From Rhodocyclaceae bacterium (lineage in GTDB: Bacteria > Pseudomonadota > Gammaproteobacteria > Burkholderiales > Rhodocyclaceae), in NCBI GenBank assembly GCA_020445745.1, contig JAGRGB010000029.1, forward strand, positions 186,001 through 250,000: DNA of 64,000 nt. Direction: 5' to 3'. The notes beneath the pieces were generated by a model. That model ran no database searches. It had not been told where the DNA came from and worked only from the letters and a program-made list of their open reading frames with translations. Below are positions 27,816 to 36,589 of this stretch, piece after piece (position 1 is the stretch's first letter; every line of letters starts with the position of its first letter). The position numbers and the translations under genes are program-made.

Positions 27816-28318
27816 ACCATGGGGGGCAGGCACGAGGCCGCCTTGTGCAGATGCCGGGCCGGGCCGGGCCGGCGCGGGTCGCTGTCGTGGCCGCCGTGTT
27901 GGTGCTCGCCGGCTGCAGCGAGCCAGCGGCGACGCTGTCGATCGACGCCGACGATCGCCAACTGGTGGCCCTCGGCGAGGGACTCTACGCGAGCCATTGT
28001 GCGCGCTGCCATGGTGTCGATCTGGGCGGTCAGCCGAACTGGCGCCAGCGGCGCGCTGACGGCCGCCTGCCGGCGCCGCCGCACGACGCCAGCGGCCACA
28101 CCTGGCACCATCCCGACGCGATGCTGTTCGGCATGGTCAAGGAAGGCTTCGCGACCGGCGCCTTTGCGCCGCCCGGCTACCGCAGCGACATGCCCGCCTA
28201 CGGCGAGATGCTCGATGACCGCGAGATCGTCGCGACCCTGGCCTACATCAAGAGCACCTGGCCGGCGCCCCAGCGCGCGCACCAGGCTCGCGTGTCCGAG
28301 GCGGCAGGCGGCGGCTGA
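27812..28318 (+). CDS. Cytochrome c lipoprotein
   Basis: 168 residues from ATG 27812, with a 4-bp ATGA overlap with the cupredoxin stop. A hydrophobic stretch ends in lipobox LAGC (VVAAVLVLAGCSEP), so the mature protein is lipid-anchored. One haem c site, CARCHG, follows at about residue 75, and a candidate distal Met is in SDMPAYGEM. It is most likely an electron acceptor or donor for the oxidase and cupredoxin pair. An internal ATG at 27851 is an alternative start. Confidence 0.86.
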   Translation: MNHGGQARGRLVQMPGRAGPARVAVVAAVLVLAGCSEPAATLSIDADDRQLVALGEGLYASHCARCHGVDLGGQPNWRQRRADGRLPAPPHDASGHTWHHPDAMLFGMVKEGFATGAFAPPGYRSDMPAYGEMLDDREIVATLAYIKSTWPAPQRAHQARVSEAAGGG

Positions 28319-28348
28319 CCGGACCGCCGGAGTGGCCTCGTCGCCACC

Positions 28349-28373
28349 TGACAGAAATGTAATCCTCGGGTCA
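28349..28373 (+). promoter_or_regulatory. Putative CusR/CopR box B
   Basis: TGACA-GAAA-TGTAATCC-N4-GTCA has the same element order and spacing as box A at 23995-24020. It lies 62 bp before the cusF-like gene, so it should drive cusF-cusC-cusB-cusA as a second transcription unit. Assignment to the neighbouring CusR-type regulator is inferred. Confidence 0.65.
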
Positions 28374-28434
28374 ACTCGGCGTTGGCCGGGGTCACCGATA
28401 CTGCACTGCGTCACGACAGATTTTCGGAGCCAAA

Positions 28435-28776
28435 ATGAAGACATTCCTCGTAGTCGCCGGACTCGGCTTGAGCCTGCTGGCCACAACTGCCTTCGCGGAC
28501 TCGAACCACCCGCCGATGCAGCATGCCCAGGCCGATCATGACGAAGGCATGAGCATCATGGCCCACGGGGTGGTGCGTAAGATCGACAAGTCCCGCGGTC
28601 GCATCACCATCAAGCACGGGCCGTTGCGCGATCTGGACATGCCACCGATGACGATGGTGTTTCGTGTCAAGGATGAGGCCATGCTCGAGCGCTTCAAGCC
28701 GGGCGACGAGGTCCGCTTCAAGGCCGAGGACATCGGTGGCGCGCTGACCGTCACCGAGATCCAGCCGGCCGAGTAG
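28435..28776 (+). CDS. cusF: CusF-like periplasmic copper/silver-binding protein
   Basis: 113 residues with a signal peptide (MKTFLVVAGLGLSLLATTAFA). The mature part is a small OB-fold domain of the CusF family, with GVVRKIDKSRGRITIKHGPL and the ligand segment LDMPPMTMVFRV, where the two Met of M-x-M and the upstream His (KHG) match the CusF metal site. It delivers Cu+ or Ag+ to CusCBA. A GGAG site precedes the ATG. It starts the second copper transcription unit. Confidence 0.92.
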   Translation: MKTFLVVAGLGLSLLATTAFADSNHPPMQHAQADHDEGMSIMAHGVVRKIDKSRGRITIKHGPLRDLDMPPMTMVFRVKDEAMLERFKPGDEVRFKAEDIGGALTVTEIQPAE

Positions 28777-28866
28777 ATTTCACGCGGACCGCCAAAGTCC
28801 GGCCGCGCGGGCGTGCGGTCGGCAGCAACCGACGGGATTCACTTTCCCTTGAACGCCTCCTACCGA

Positions 28867-30123
28867 ATGTTGCGCCGCATCGGCGCGCTGCTGCTGTGGG
28901 CGCTCGTGCTGGGCGCACCGACCGCCGCCCTGGCCGCGCTCGGCAGCGACCTCGCCGGCCTGCTCGACTACGCCCGTCGCAACAACCCGGAACTCGCGAC
29001 CCTCGCCCGCGACGCCGATGCCGCGCGCCAGCAGGTCGTGGTCGCCGGCGCGCTGCCGGACCCCCGCTTCCAGCTCGAGCTGATGGATTTCACCAACGCC
29101 GGCAGCGGCCGCGGGACGTCCCTGCTGCCCGGCGAGGTCGGTGTCACCCGCTACCGGGTGATCCAGCCTCTGCCGTTCTGGGGCAAGCGGGCGCTGCGCG
29201 GCGAGCTGGCACGCAGACGGGCGGACCGGTCGCGCTCGGAGATCGGGGTCGGTACGGCGGATGTCGAGGCGCGCATCAAGAAGGCCTTCGCGCGCTACTT
29301 CGAGTCGGCTGGCCGCGAGCGCATCCAGCGCGACACCCTGAGCCTGCTCGAGGCCCTCGAGCAGCTGGTGTTGACGCGCTACGCGGTGGGTCTGGTGCCC
29401 CAGCAGGACGCGCTGCGGGCGCAGGGCGAGATCACCCGCATCCGGATCGATCTGCTCGAGACCGAGCGACGCCTGGTCGAGGCGCGCGCTCGCCTGAACG
29501 CGGCATTGCCGCGCGCGGCGGATGCGCCGCTGGATCCCCCGCTCGCGCTGGAAGCAGCGCCCCGGCTGCCGCCGCTGGCGGAGCTGTCGTCGCGCGCCCG
29601 CGACACCGCGCCGGAGCTGGCGACGCTGCAGGCCGGTGTCGAAGTCGGCGCGGCGGCGAGCGAACTGGTGCGGCGCGAGCGCTACCCGGACTTCGCCGTC
29701 GGCCTGACCAACAATCGCCCGCGCAGCGGGGACGACAGCTGGGACCTGATGCTGGAGCTCAACATCCCGCTGCAGCGCGCCCGCCGCATCAGCGACGAGC
29801 GCAGCGCGGAGCTCGTGCACGAGGCGGCCAACCAACGCGTGGCGGCGGCCGCGGCACGCATTGACGGCCGCCTCGGCGAACTGCGGGCCGCGGTCGAGAC
29901 CGCCCGGGCCCGGGCCGGTCTGCTCGAGCGCAGCCTGCTGCCCCAGGCCAGGGCGACGCTCGAGGCCGCCGAAGCCGGCTACGAGACCGGCACGGTCAAC
30001 TTCGACACCCTGATCGAGGCCCAGCGTCAGATTCTGCAGACGCGTCTGGCGCTTCTCGAGTCGCGGGTCGAGGCGTGGGTGGGAGTCGCCGACATCGAAC
30101 AGATCCTGGGAGAAGCCTTGTGA
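28867..30123 (+). CDS. cusC: CusC-like outer-membrane channel (TolC family)
   Basis: 418 residues from ATG 28867 (MLRRIGALLLWALVLG), with a signal peptide ending near AALA. The mature protein is a TolC-type tandem of coiled helices (LLDYARRNNPELATLARDADAA...; LRAAVETARARAGLLERSLL), with PDPRFQLELMDF and FWGKRALRGELA typical of metal-efflux outer-membrane factors. Its stop overlaps the GTG start of cusB. It forms the exit duct of the CusCBA complex. The longer frame from 28813 has no better start. Confidence 0.88.
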   Translation: MLRRIGALLLWALVLGAPTAALAALGSDLAGLLDYARRNNPELATLARDADAARQQVVVAGALPDPRFQLELMDFTNAGSGRGTSLLPGEVGVTRYRVIQPLPFWGKRALRGELARRRADRSRSEIGVGTADVEARIKKAFARYFESAGRERIQRDTLSLLEALEQLVLTRYAVGLVPQQDALRAQGEITRIRIDLLETERRLVEARARLNAALPRAADAPLDPPLALEAAPRLPPLAELSSRARDTAPELATLQAGVEVGAAASELVRRERYPDFAVGLTNNRPRSGDDSWDLMLELNIPLQRARRISDERSAELVHEAANQRVAAAAARIDGRLGELRAAVETARARAGLLERSLLPQARATLEAAEAGYETGTVNFDTLIEAQRQILQTRLALLESRVEAWVGVADIEQILGEAL

Positions 30124-31619
30124 ATCGCAGCGCCCGAGTCGCTCTCGCCACCTTCGTCGCGCTGGCAGTGCTGGTCGCGTTCCACTGGCGCGGCGCGCCG
30201 GCGCCGCTGCTGGCGGTGGCGCCGGTGGCTGCCGCCGCCGCCGACGGCGAACGCAAGATACTCTACTACCGCAATCCGATGGGCCTGCCGGACACCTCGC
30301 CGGTGCCGAAGAAGGACTCGATGGGGATGGACTACATCCCGGTCTACGAGGGCGAAGGGCCGGACGACAGCGGCGCGGTGGCGGTCAGCCCGGCGCGCAT
30401 GCAGACCCTCGGCGTGCGCACCGCCAGCGCCGAGCCGGTGGTGATCGACGCGGCCGTGCGGGTGGTCGGGCGGGTCGAGGTCAACGAGCGGGCGGTGCAC
30501 GAGGTTGCGCCGCGCTTCGGCGGCTGGATCGAGCGCCTGTACGTCGACGCCACCGGCGACCCGGTGCGCCGTGGCCAGCCGCTGTTCGCCGTGTACAGCC
30601 CGGAACTGGTGTCGGCGAGGAAGGAGCTGGCGATCGCCGAGCGGCTCGCGAAGGCTGCCGTCGGCGGCGACGACAGCGTGCGCGACGGCGCCCGCCGGCT
30701 GGCCGAGGCGGCCGGCGAGCGGCTGCGCAACTGGCAGCTGCCGGCCAACGCCGAGGCCCGCGGCGACAAGATCGTGTTCTCCTCGCCGAGCAGCGGCGTG
30801 GTACTCGACAAGAAGGCGGTCGCCGGCATGCGCTTCCAGCCCGGCGAGACGATCTACCGCATCGCCGACCTGTCGCGGGTGTGGGTGATCGCCGACGTCT
30901 ACGAACAGGCGCTGGCCCGGGTGGCGCCGGGTCAGCGGGCGGTGGTGCTGATCGACGCCTACCCGGAGCGCCGCTTCGAGGCCGAGATCACCTACCTCTA
31001 CCCAACCCTCAACGCCCCCACCCGGACCACCCCGGTGCGGCTCGAACTGGAAAATCGCGAAGGCCTGCTGCGCCCCGGCATGTTCGCCCACGTCGAACTG
31101 GCGGCGGCCGGCAGCGAGCCGCGGCTGGCGGTGCCGCTGTCGGCGGTGATCGACAAGGGCGACCGGCAGGTGGTGCTGCTGGTCGAGGGCGACGGGCGTT
31201 TCCGCCCGCAGGAAGTGAAGCTGGGCATTCGTGGCCGCGACCACGTCGAGGTCCTCGACGGCCTGGCGTCCGGCGACCAGGTGGTGGTCGCCGCCAACTT
31301 CCTGATCGACTCCGAGAGCAACCTGAAGGCGGCGCTGGCGAGCTTCACCGAGCCCGAGGCGGCGGGCGCGAAGCGTTATCAAGCCACCGGCTCGATCGAC
31401 GAACTGTACGTGGACGAGAACATCGCCTCGATGAACCACGATCCGATCCCCGAACTGGAGTGGCCGGCGATGACGATGGAGTTCGGCATGGCGTCGGCCG
31501 CAGTGTTCGACGGCATCGCCCCGGGCGAGCCGATCCGCTTCACCTTCGAGGATCGCGGCAACGGCGAGTTCGTCATCGTCGCGGCCGAGAAGCGCCCGGC
31601 CGGCGGCGGGGCGCGCTGA
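30120..31619 (+). CDS. cusB: CusB-like RND periplasmic adaptor with C-terminal CusF domain
   Basis: 499 residues from GTG 30120 (overlap GTGA). An N-terminal membrane anchor is followed by a heavy-metal-binding segment (ILYYRNPMG, KKDSMGMDYIPVYE), then beta-barrel, lipoyl and helical-hairpin domains of a membrane-fusion protein. Residues ~420-499 form a fused CusF-like domain, with SIDELYVDENIASMNHDPI and WPAMTMEFGM. The protein thus carries its own copper chaperone in addition to the separate cusF gene. It links CusA to CusC. Confidence 0.92.
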   Translation: MNRSARVALATFVALAVLVAFHWRGAPAPLLAVAPVAAAAADGERKILYYRNPMGLPDTSPVPKKDSMGMDYIPVYEGEGPDDSGAVAVSPARMQTLGVRTASAEPVVIDAAVRVVGRVEVNERAVHEVAPRFGGWIERLYVDATGDPVRRGQPLFAVYSPELVSARKELAIAERLAKAAVGGDDSVRDGARRLAEAAGERLRNWQLPANAEARGDKIVFSSPSSGVVLDKKAVAGMRFQPGETIYRIADLSRVWVIADVYEQALARVAPGQRAVVLIDAYPERRFEAEITYLYPTLNAPTRTTPVRLELENREGLLRPGMFAHVELAAAGSEPRLAVPLSAVIDKGDRQVVLLVEGDGRFRPQEVKLGIRGRDHVEVLDGLASGDQVVVAANFLIDSESNLKAALASFTEPEAAGAKRYQATGSIDELYVDENIASMNHDPIPELEWPAMTMEFGMASAAVFDGIAPGEPIRFTFEDRGNGEFVIVAAEKRPAGGGAR

Positions 31620-34600
31620 TGCTCGACCGGCTGATCGCGTGGTCCGCCCGCAACGTCTTTCTGGTGCTGCTGTTCACGATCGCGCTGATCGGCGCCGGGA
31701 CGTATGCGGTGCGCACCACGCCGCTCGACGCGCTGCCGGACCTCTCCGACGTGCAGGTGATCGTGTTCACCCGGTACCCGGGCCAGGCGCCGCGGGTGGT
31801 CGAGGACCAGGTCACCTACACGCTGACGACCGCGATGCTGGCGGTACCGAAGGCCAAGGTGGTGCGCGGCTTCTCGATGTTCGGCGCCTCCTACGTGTAT
31901 GTGATCTTCGAGGACGGCACCGACATCTACTGGGCGCGCTCGCGCGTGCTCGAATACCTCAGCTCGGCGGCCGGCCGGCTGCCGGAAGGCGTCACGCCGC
32001 AGATCGGCCCCGATGCCACCGGCGTCGGCTGGGTCTACCAGTACGCGCTGAAGGGCGCCGACCAGTCGCTGGCCGACCTGCGCAGCCAGCAGGACTGGTA
32101 CGTGCGCTACCAGCTCACCAAGGCCGAGGGGGTCGCCGAGGTGGCCAGCGTCGGCGGCTTCGTCAAGGAATACCAGGTCACCGTCGACCCGCACCGGCTG
32201 GCGACCTACGGCATCCCGCTGTCTCGCGTCACCGAGGTCATCCGCGAATCCAACCGCGACGTCGGCGGGCGGGTGCTGGAGCTTGCCGAGAAGGAATACA
32301 TGGTGCGCGGGCTGGGCTACCTGGCGGGCGTCGACGACATCGGACAACTGGTGCTGAAGAGCGAGGGTGGCACGCCGGTGCTGGTGCGCGACGTCGCCCG
32401 GGTGGAACTGGTGCCGGCCTCGCGGCGCGGCCTCGCGGAACTCAACGGCGAAGGCGAGGTAGCCTCCGGCATCGTCATGGCGCGCTTCGGCCAGAATGCC
32501 CTCGACGTGATCGCCAGCGTCAAGGACAAGATCGCCGAGATCGCGCCGGGGCTGCCGGCCGGCACCGAGATCGTGCCGGTATACGACCGCTCGACCTTGA
32601 TCGAGCGGGCGATCGACAACCTGAAATGGACGCTGCTGGAGGAAAGCCTGATCGTGGCGGTGGTCTGCATCGTCTTCCTGCTCCACGTGCGCAGCGCGCT
32701 GGTGGCGATCGTCACGCTGCCGATCGGCATCCTGATCGCCTTCATCGCGATGCGGGCGATGGGCATGGGCAGCAACATCATGAGCCTCGGCGGCATCGCG
32801 ATCGCGATCGGCGCCATGGTCGATGCCGCCATCGTGATGATCGAGAACGCCCACAAGCGCCTCGAGCCGCTGCCGCCCGGCGCCGCCCCGGGCGAGCGCG
32901 CGGCGACGATGATCCGCGCCTGCCAGGAGGTGGGGCCGGCACTGTTCTTCTCGCTGTTGATCATCACCGTGTCCTTCCTGCCGGTGTTCACGCTGGAGGG
33001 GCAGGAGGGGCGCCTGTTCGGCCCGCTGGCCTTCACCAAGACCTTCGCGATGGCCGGCGCCGCGCTGCTGTCGGTGACCCTGGTGCCGGTGCTGATGTTG
33101 TTCTTCGTGCGCGGGCGGATCATGCCGGAGCGCAGGAACCCGGTGAACCGCCTCCTGATCTGGGCCTACCGGCCGATCATCCGCTGGGTCATGGGCCACC
33201 GCTGGCCGACCCTGGTGCTGGCGGCGCTGTCGATGGCGGTCACGGTGTTCCCGGCGCGCCAGCTGGGCTCCGAGTTCATGCCCACCCTGAACGAGGGCTC
33301 GATCTTCTACATGCCGGCCTCCCTGCCGGGCATGTCGGTCACCGAAGCCTCGCGCCTGCTCGCCACCACCAACCGCATCATCAAGACCTTTCCGGAGGTC
33401 GAGTCGGTCTACGGCAAGGCCGGACGCGCCGAGTCGGCGACCGATCCGGCGCCGCTGGAAATGTTCGAGACGGTCATCAACCTCAAGCCGAAGTCGGAGT
33501 GGCGCGCCGGCGTCGACGTGGACCAGCTGATCGCCGAGATGGACGCGGCACTGAAGTTCCCGGGCGTCGCCAACTCGTGGACGATGCCGATCAAGGCGCG
33601 CATCGACATGCTGTCCACCGGCATCCGCACACCGGTCGGCGTCAAGGTCTTTGGCAGCGACCTGACCGTGATCGAGGGCCTGGCGCGCCAGATAGAGCAG
33701 GCCGTGCGCGACGTGCCCGGCACCTCCAGCGCCTACGCCGAGCGGGTGATGGGCGGCTACTACCTCGACATCGCGCCGCGCCGCGACCAGCTCGCGCGCT
33801 ACGGCGTGACCGTCGGCGACTTCCAGCGGGTGATCTCGACAGCCCTCGGCGGCGAGACCGTTACCACCGCGGTCGAAGGCCTGGAACGCTACGGCATCTC
33901 GGTGCGCTACCCGCGCGAGCTGCGCTCGGACCCGCAGCGCATCGCCACCGAAGTGTTCGTGCCGACCGCCGGCGGCATGGTGCCGCTGGGACAGCTCGCC
34001 CGCATCGTGATCCGCCAGGGGGCCGCCGCGATCAAGACCGAGAACGCGTTGCTGTCGGCCTACGTGTACGTGGACATCCGCGATCGCGACGTCGGCTCCT
34101 TCGTCGCCGACGCGCAGCGCGCGGTCGCCGAGAAGGTCGCGTTCCCGCCCGGCTACTACGCCACCTGGTCGGGCCAGTTCGAGTACATGGAGCGCGCCAA
34201 GGCCAAGCTCGCGGTGGTCGTGCCGGTGACTCTGGCGATCATCTTCGTGCTCCTCTACATCAACTTCCGCCGCCTCACCGAGACCCTGATCGTGATGCTG
34301 TCGGTGCCGTTCGCGCTGGTCGGCGGCGTGTGGCTGATGTGGTGGCTGGACTACAACCTCAGCGTCGCGGTGGCGGTCGGCTTCATCGCGCTGGCCGGCG
34401 TCGCCGCCGAGACCGGAGTCGTGATGCTGATCTATCTCGACCAGGCCTGGGAGGCGATCAAGGCGCGCCGTTCCGAGGAGGGTCGCGAGCCGGCCGCAAT
34501 CGACCTCTACGAGGCGATCATGGAGGGTGCCGTCGAGCGCGTGCGGCCGAAGATGATGACGGTGGTCGCGATCATGGCCGGCCTGCTGCCGATCATGTGG

Positions 34601-34780
34601 AGCAGCGGCACCGGTGCCGAGGTGATGAGCCGCATCGCCGCACCGATGGTCGGCGGCATGGTGTCGTCGACGGTGCTGACCCTCGGCGTGATTCCGGCGC
34701 TCTACGCGCTGGTCAAGCAGTGGCGCCTGAAGCGCGGGCTGGAGAGTGCACAGCCGGAACTGGCGGTCGCGCCGGCCTGA
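31619..34780 (+). CDS. cusA: CusA-like heavy-metal efflux RND transporter
   Basis: 1053-residue inner-membrane proton/metal antiporter of the HME-RND family, starting at ATG 31619 and overlapping the cusB stop by one base. It has the two-fold repeat of TM1 plus five-TM bundles with large periplasmic domains (DALPDLSDVQVIVFTRYPGQAP; GGIAIAIGAMVDAAIVMIENAHKRLE; GVAAETGVVMLIYLDQAWEA). The periplasmic cleft region SIFYMPASLPGMSVTEAS contains Met residues suited to Cu+ or Ag+. It pumps monovalent copper or silver from the periplasm to the exterior through CusC. Confidence 0.94.
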   Translation: MLDRLIAWSARNVFLVLLFTIALIGAGTYAVRTTPLDALPDLSDVQVIVFTRYPGQAPRVVEDQVTYTLTTAMLAVPKAKVVRGFSMFGASYVYVIFEDGTDIYWARSRVLEYLSSAAGRLPEGVTPQIGPDATGVGWVYQYALKGADQSLADLRSQQDWYVRYQLTKAEGVAEVASVGGFVKEYQVTVDPHRLATYGIPLSRVTEVIRESNRDVGGRVLELAEKEYMVRGLGYLAGVDDIGQLVLKSEGGTPVLVRDVARVELVPASRRGLAELNGEGEVASGIVMARFGQNALDVIASVKDKIAEIAPGLPAGTEIVPVYDRSTLIERAIDNLKWTLLEESLIVAVVCIVFLLHVRSALVAIVTLPIGILIAFIAMRAMGMGSNIMSLGGIAIAIGAMVDAAIVMIENAHKRLEPLPPGAAPGERAATMIRACQEVGPALFFSLLIITVSFLPVFTLEGQEGRLFGPLAFTKTFAMAGAALLSVTLVPVLMLFFVRGRIMPERRNPVNRLLIWAYRPIIRWVMGHRWPTLVLAALSMAVTVFPARQLGSEFMPTLNEGSIFYMPASLPGMSVTEASRLLATTNRIIKTFPEVESVYGKAGRAESATDPAPLEMFETVINLKPKSEWRAGVDVDQLIAEMDAALKFPGVANSWTMPIKARIDMLSTGIRTPVGVKVFGSDLTVIEGLARQIEQAVRDVPGTSSAYAERVMGGYYLDIAPRRDQLARYGVTVGDFQRVISTALGGETVTTAVEGLERYGISVRYPRELRSDPQRIATEVFVPTAGGMVPLGQLARIVIRQGAAAIKTENALLSAYVYVDIRDRDVGSFVADAQRAVAEKVAFPPGYYATWSGQFEYMERAKAKLAVVVPVTLAIIFVLLYINFRRLTETLIVMLSVPFALVGGVWLMWWLDYNLSVAVAVGFIALAGVAAETGVVMLIYLDQAWEAIKARRSEEGREPAAIDLYEAIMEGAVERVRPKMMTVVAIMAGLLPIMWSSGTGAEVMSRIAAPMVGGMVSSTVLTLGVIPALYALVKQWRLKRGLESAQPELAVAPA

Positions 34781-34851
34781 ATGCACCGCCAGCGTGCACG
34801 GGCGGGCTCGGGCATACTGGGGCCTCCGCCGGCCCCGCCGCCTCGCCCGCC

Positions 34852-35583
34852 GTGATCGAATCCATCCTGCTCGCCGCCGCCGCCATCGGTACCCATCAGG
34901 GCGGCCGCGCCCTGTCCAATGCCAGCGGCTTCTTCTTCGAGCGCGACGATCGCCTGTTCCTGGCCACCAGCCGCCACGTGCTGCGCGACGAGGCCAGCGG
35001 CCACCTGCCGGACCGCCTGACCATCGACATACACGCCGACCTCGACAACCTCGCCGAATGCACCGGCTTCTCGGTGCCGCTGTATCGCGACGGCAAGGCC
35101 TCTTGGCGCCAGGGCGGCGACAGCGCGGGGGATGTGGATGTGGCCGCGATCGAGCTGGAGCGCGACGCGCTGCCCGACAGCGCCCGCCTGCAGGCCTTCA
35201 CGCCGGCGCATCTGCTGGCCGACCTCGATGCCGTCGAGGTCGGCACGCCGCTGCTGGTGATCGGCTTCCCGCTCGGCTTCGGCGACGAGCTGCACCGCCT
35301 GCCGGTCGCCCGCCAGGCCATCGTTGCTTCCTCGTTCGGCCTGCGCTTCCAGGGCCGCGGCTACTTCCTCACCGACGCCCGCACCCATCGCGGCATCAGC
35401 GGCGCACCGGTGGTGATGCGGGCGGCCAAACCCGGCAAGGGCATGGGCGAGCTGCCCTGGCACCTGCTCGGCATCCACTCCGCCCGCCTCGACATGGGCG
35501 GTCGGGACCACGCGGCGGATGAAGCACTGGGCCTCAACTGCGCTTGGTACGCGGACATGCTGATGACGCTGACGGAGAACTGA
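34852..35583 (+). CDS. Trypsin-like serine protease domain protein
   Basis: 243 residues if started at GTG 34852; the frame stays open far upstream through cusA, so the start is uncertain. There is no obvious signal peptide. A chymotrypsin-fold triad can be read: His in LATSRHVLRDE, Asp in GDVDVAAIEL, Ser in HRGISGAPVV. GFPLGFGDE and GIHSARLDM fit stress-type proteases and related domains. It lies 71 bp after cusA and is probably independent of copper. Cytoplasmic or leaderless translation is possible because no ribosome-binding site is visible. Confidence 0.7.
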   Translation: MIESILLAAAAIGTHQGGRALSNASGFFFERDDRLFLATSRHVLRDEASGHLPDRLTIDIHADLDNLAECTGFSVPLYRDGKASWRQGGDSAGDVDVAAIELERDALPDSARLQAFTPAHLLADLDAVEVGTPLLVIGFPLGFGDELHRLPVARQAIVASSFGLRFQGRGYFLTDARTHRGISGAPVVMRAAKPGKGMGELPWHLLGIHSARLDMGGRDHAADEALGLNCAWYADMLMTLTEN

Positions 35584-35655
35584 TCGCAACGGCAGGGCCG
35601 AACAGGGCGGCCGTGCCGTGTGGCATATGTCACGTGGATGCAACAGGTTCGTATC

Positions 35656-35745
35656 GTGTTCCCCACGGGCGTGGGGAGGAACCGCCAGCCGCCGACTGAC
35701 CCATGGCCGCCAGTGAGTGTTCCCCACTGGCGTGGGGATGAAACG
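35656..35745 (+). CRISPR. Two-repeat orphan CRISPR of type I-E character
   Basis: Two 29-nt repeats (35656-35684 and 35717-35745) are identical at 26 of 29 positions and flank one 32-nt spacer (35685-35716). Repeats start GTGTTCCCCAC, contain the palindrome CCCCAC..GTGGGG and end GGAACCG or TGAAACG, close to the type I-E consensus. The 29/32 geometry is exactly that of type I-E. No third repeat is found 61 bp on either side, and no I-E cas gene lies in the window. A 14-bp palindrome (35620-35633) precedes it. Confidence 0.82.
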
Positions 35746-35933
35746 AATCGGACGATGGCGCCGTGGTCACGGTAAAGGTATTTGGCCGAAGGAAGGGACA
35801 TGCCCTTGGCGAAATTCGCTGAGAGCTACGGCACCGTCAGCCGGCCGGACGAGTCCCAGGGCTGGCGCTTCCATCCTGCGCTCGGCGTCACGCGCAATAG
35901 ATGATGGGACACCAGCCCATCCGACCTGCCGCG

Positions 35934-36302
35934 CTAGCCGGCCTCGTGGTCCGGCGCCTCGCCGCGCAGGGTCGCGAGCTGGCTCGCCAATGCCGGCACC
36001 GCCGATTGCATGGTCTTCCAGACGAGCTTCAGGTCCGGCTCGAAGTAGCCGTGCGCGATCCGGTTGCGCATTTCCTTCATGTTCATCCACGGGACGTCGG
36101 CATGCAGTGCGACGAAGGCCGGAGCCTTCTCCATCAGCTTCGCGGCGATCTCGCCCAGCACGAGCAGATTGAGCACCACAGCCTGCTGGGTGCGCTTGTC
36201 ATTTGCGAATGCATCGAAATTCATGCCTTCGACCTAACAAGACGCCAACCCGGCGGCCCTCTGCATCTGCTCCAGCCACAAGGCCAGGCGCTCGTCGGTC
36301 AA
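35934..36302 (-). pseudogene. hepT: HepT-like HEPN ribonuclease with in-frame amber codon
   Basis: The frame begins at TTG 36302, overlapping the mntA stop (TTGA). It encodes LTDERLALWLEQMQRAAGLASC, reaches TAG at 36236-36234 (codon 23), then continues in the same frame as VEGMNFDAF..., exactly as an intact HepT reads. ATG 36224 could re-initiate a 96-residue product lacking the first helix. The downstream part keeps the RX4HxY active site (RNRIAHGY). HepT is the toxin RNase of HEPN/MNT systems. It may be a dead toxin, a truncated product, or a readthrough gene. Confidence 0.8.
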
Positions 36303-36589
36303 AGTGGTCGCGCCACCGAGACGACCGACTCGCGAATGCGCGCCGGCAAATCGCCCGGTGTAACCACATCGACCGACACCCCGAGCATTTCCTCCAGCGC
36401 GAGCTGCAGGCCGCCGAGATCGAACAGCGTGGTTTCCGGCAGCGGATCGACCAGCAGATCGAGATCGCTTCCGTCCGAGTCGTCGCCATGCAGCACCGAG
36501 CCGAATACGCGCGGATTGCAGACCCGGAATCGCTGCACCGCGTCACGAATCGACTGCTCTCGATGCAGCAGTGCCGTTGAGGGCTTCAT
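36299..36589 (-). CDS. mntA: MntA-like minimal nucleotidyltransferase antitoxin
   Basis: 96 residues. The nucleotidyltransferase signature is VFGSVLHGDDSDGSDLDLLVD, with Gly30-Ser31 and the metal-binding Asp42/Asp44. In studied HEPN/MNT modules MntA neutralises HepT by adding AMP to the Tyr of its RX4HxY motif. The gene order, mntA then hepT with a 4-bp overlap, is the standard one. It appears intact, whereas its toxin partner carries a stop codon. It is divergent from the cas8f remnant. Confidence 0.88.
   Translation of the reverse strand: MKPSTALLHREQSIRDAVQRFRVCNPRVFGSVLHGDDSDGSDLDLLVDPLPETTLFDLGGLQLALEEMLGVSVDVVTPGDLPARIRESVVSVARPL

Noticed and set aside
31379..34786. 1135-codon frame antisense to cusA
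   Set aside because: Composed mainly of His/Arg/Asp/Gln with no domain. The plus strand is an unmistakable RND pump.
35620..35633. 14-bp palindrome GTGGCATATGTCAC before the mini-CRISPR, as a CRP/FNR-type operator
   Set aside because: It does not match those consensus sites and no gene start lies at a suitable distance. It may be leader sequence of the old array.
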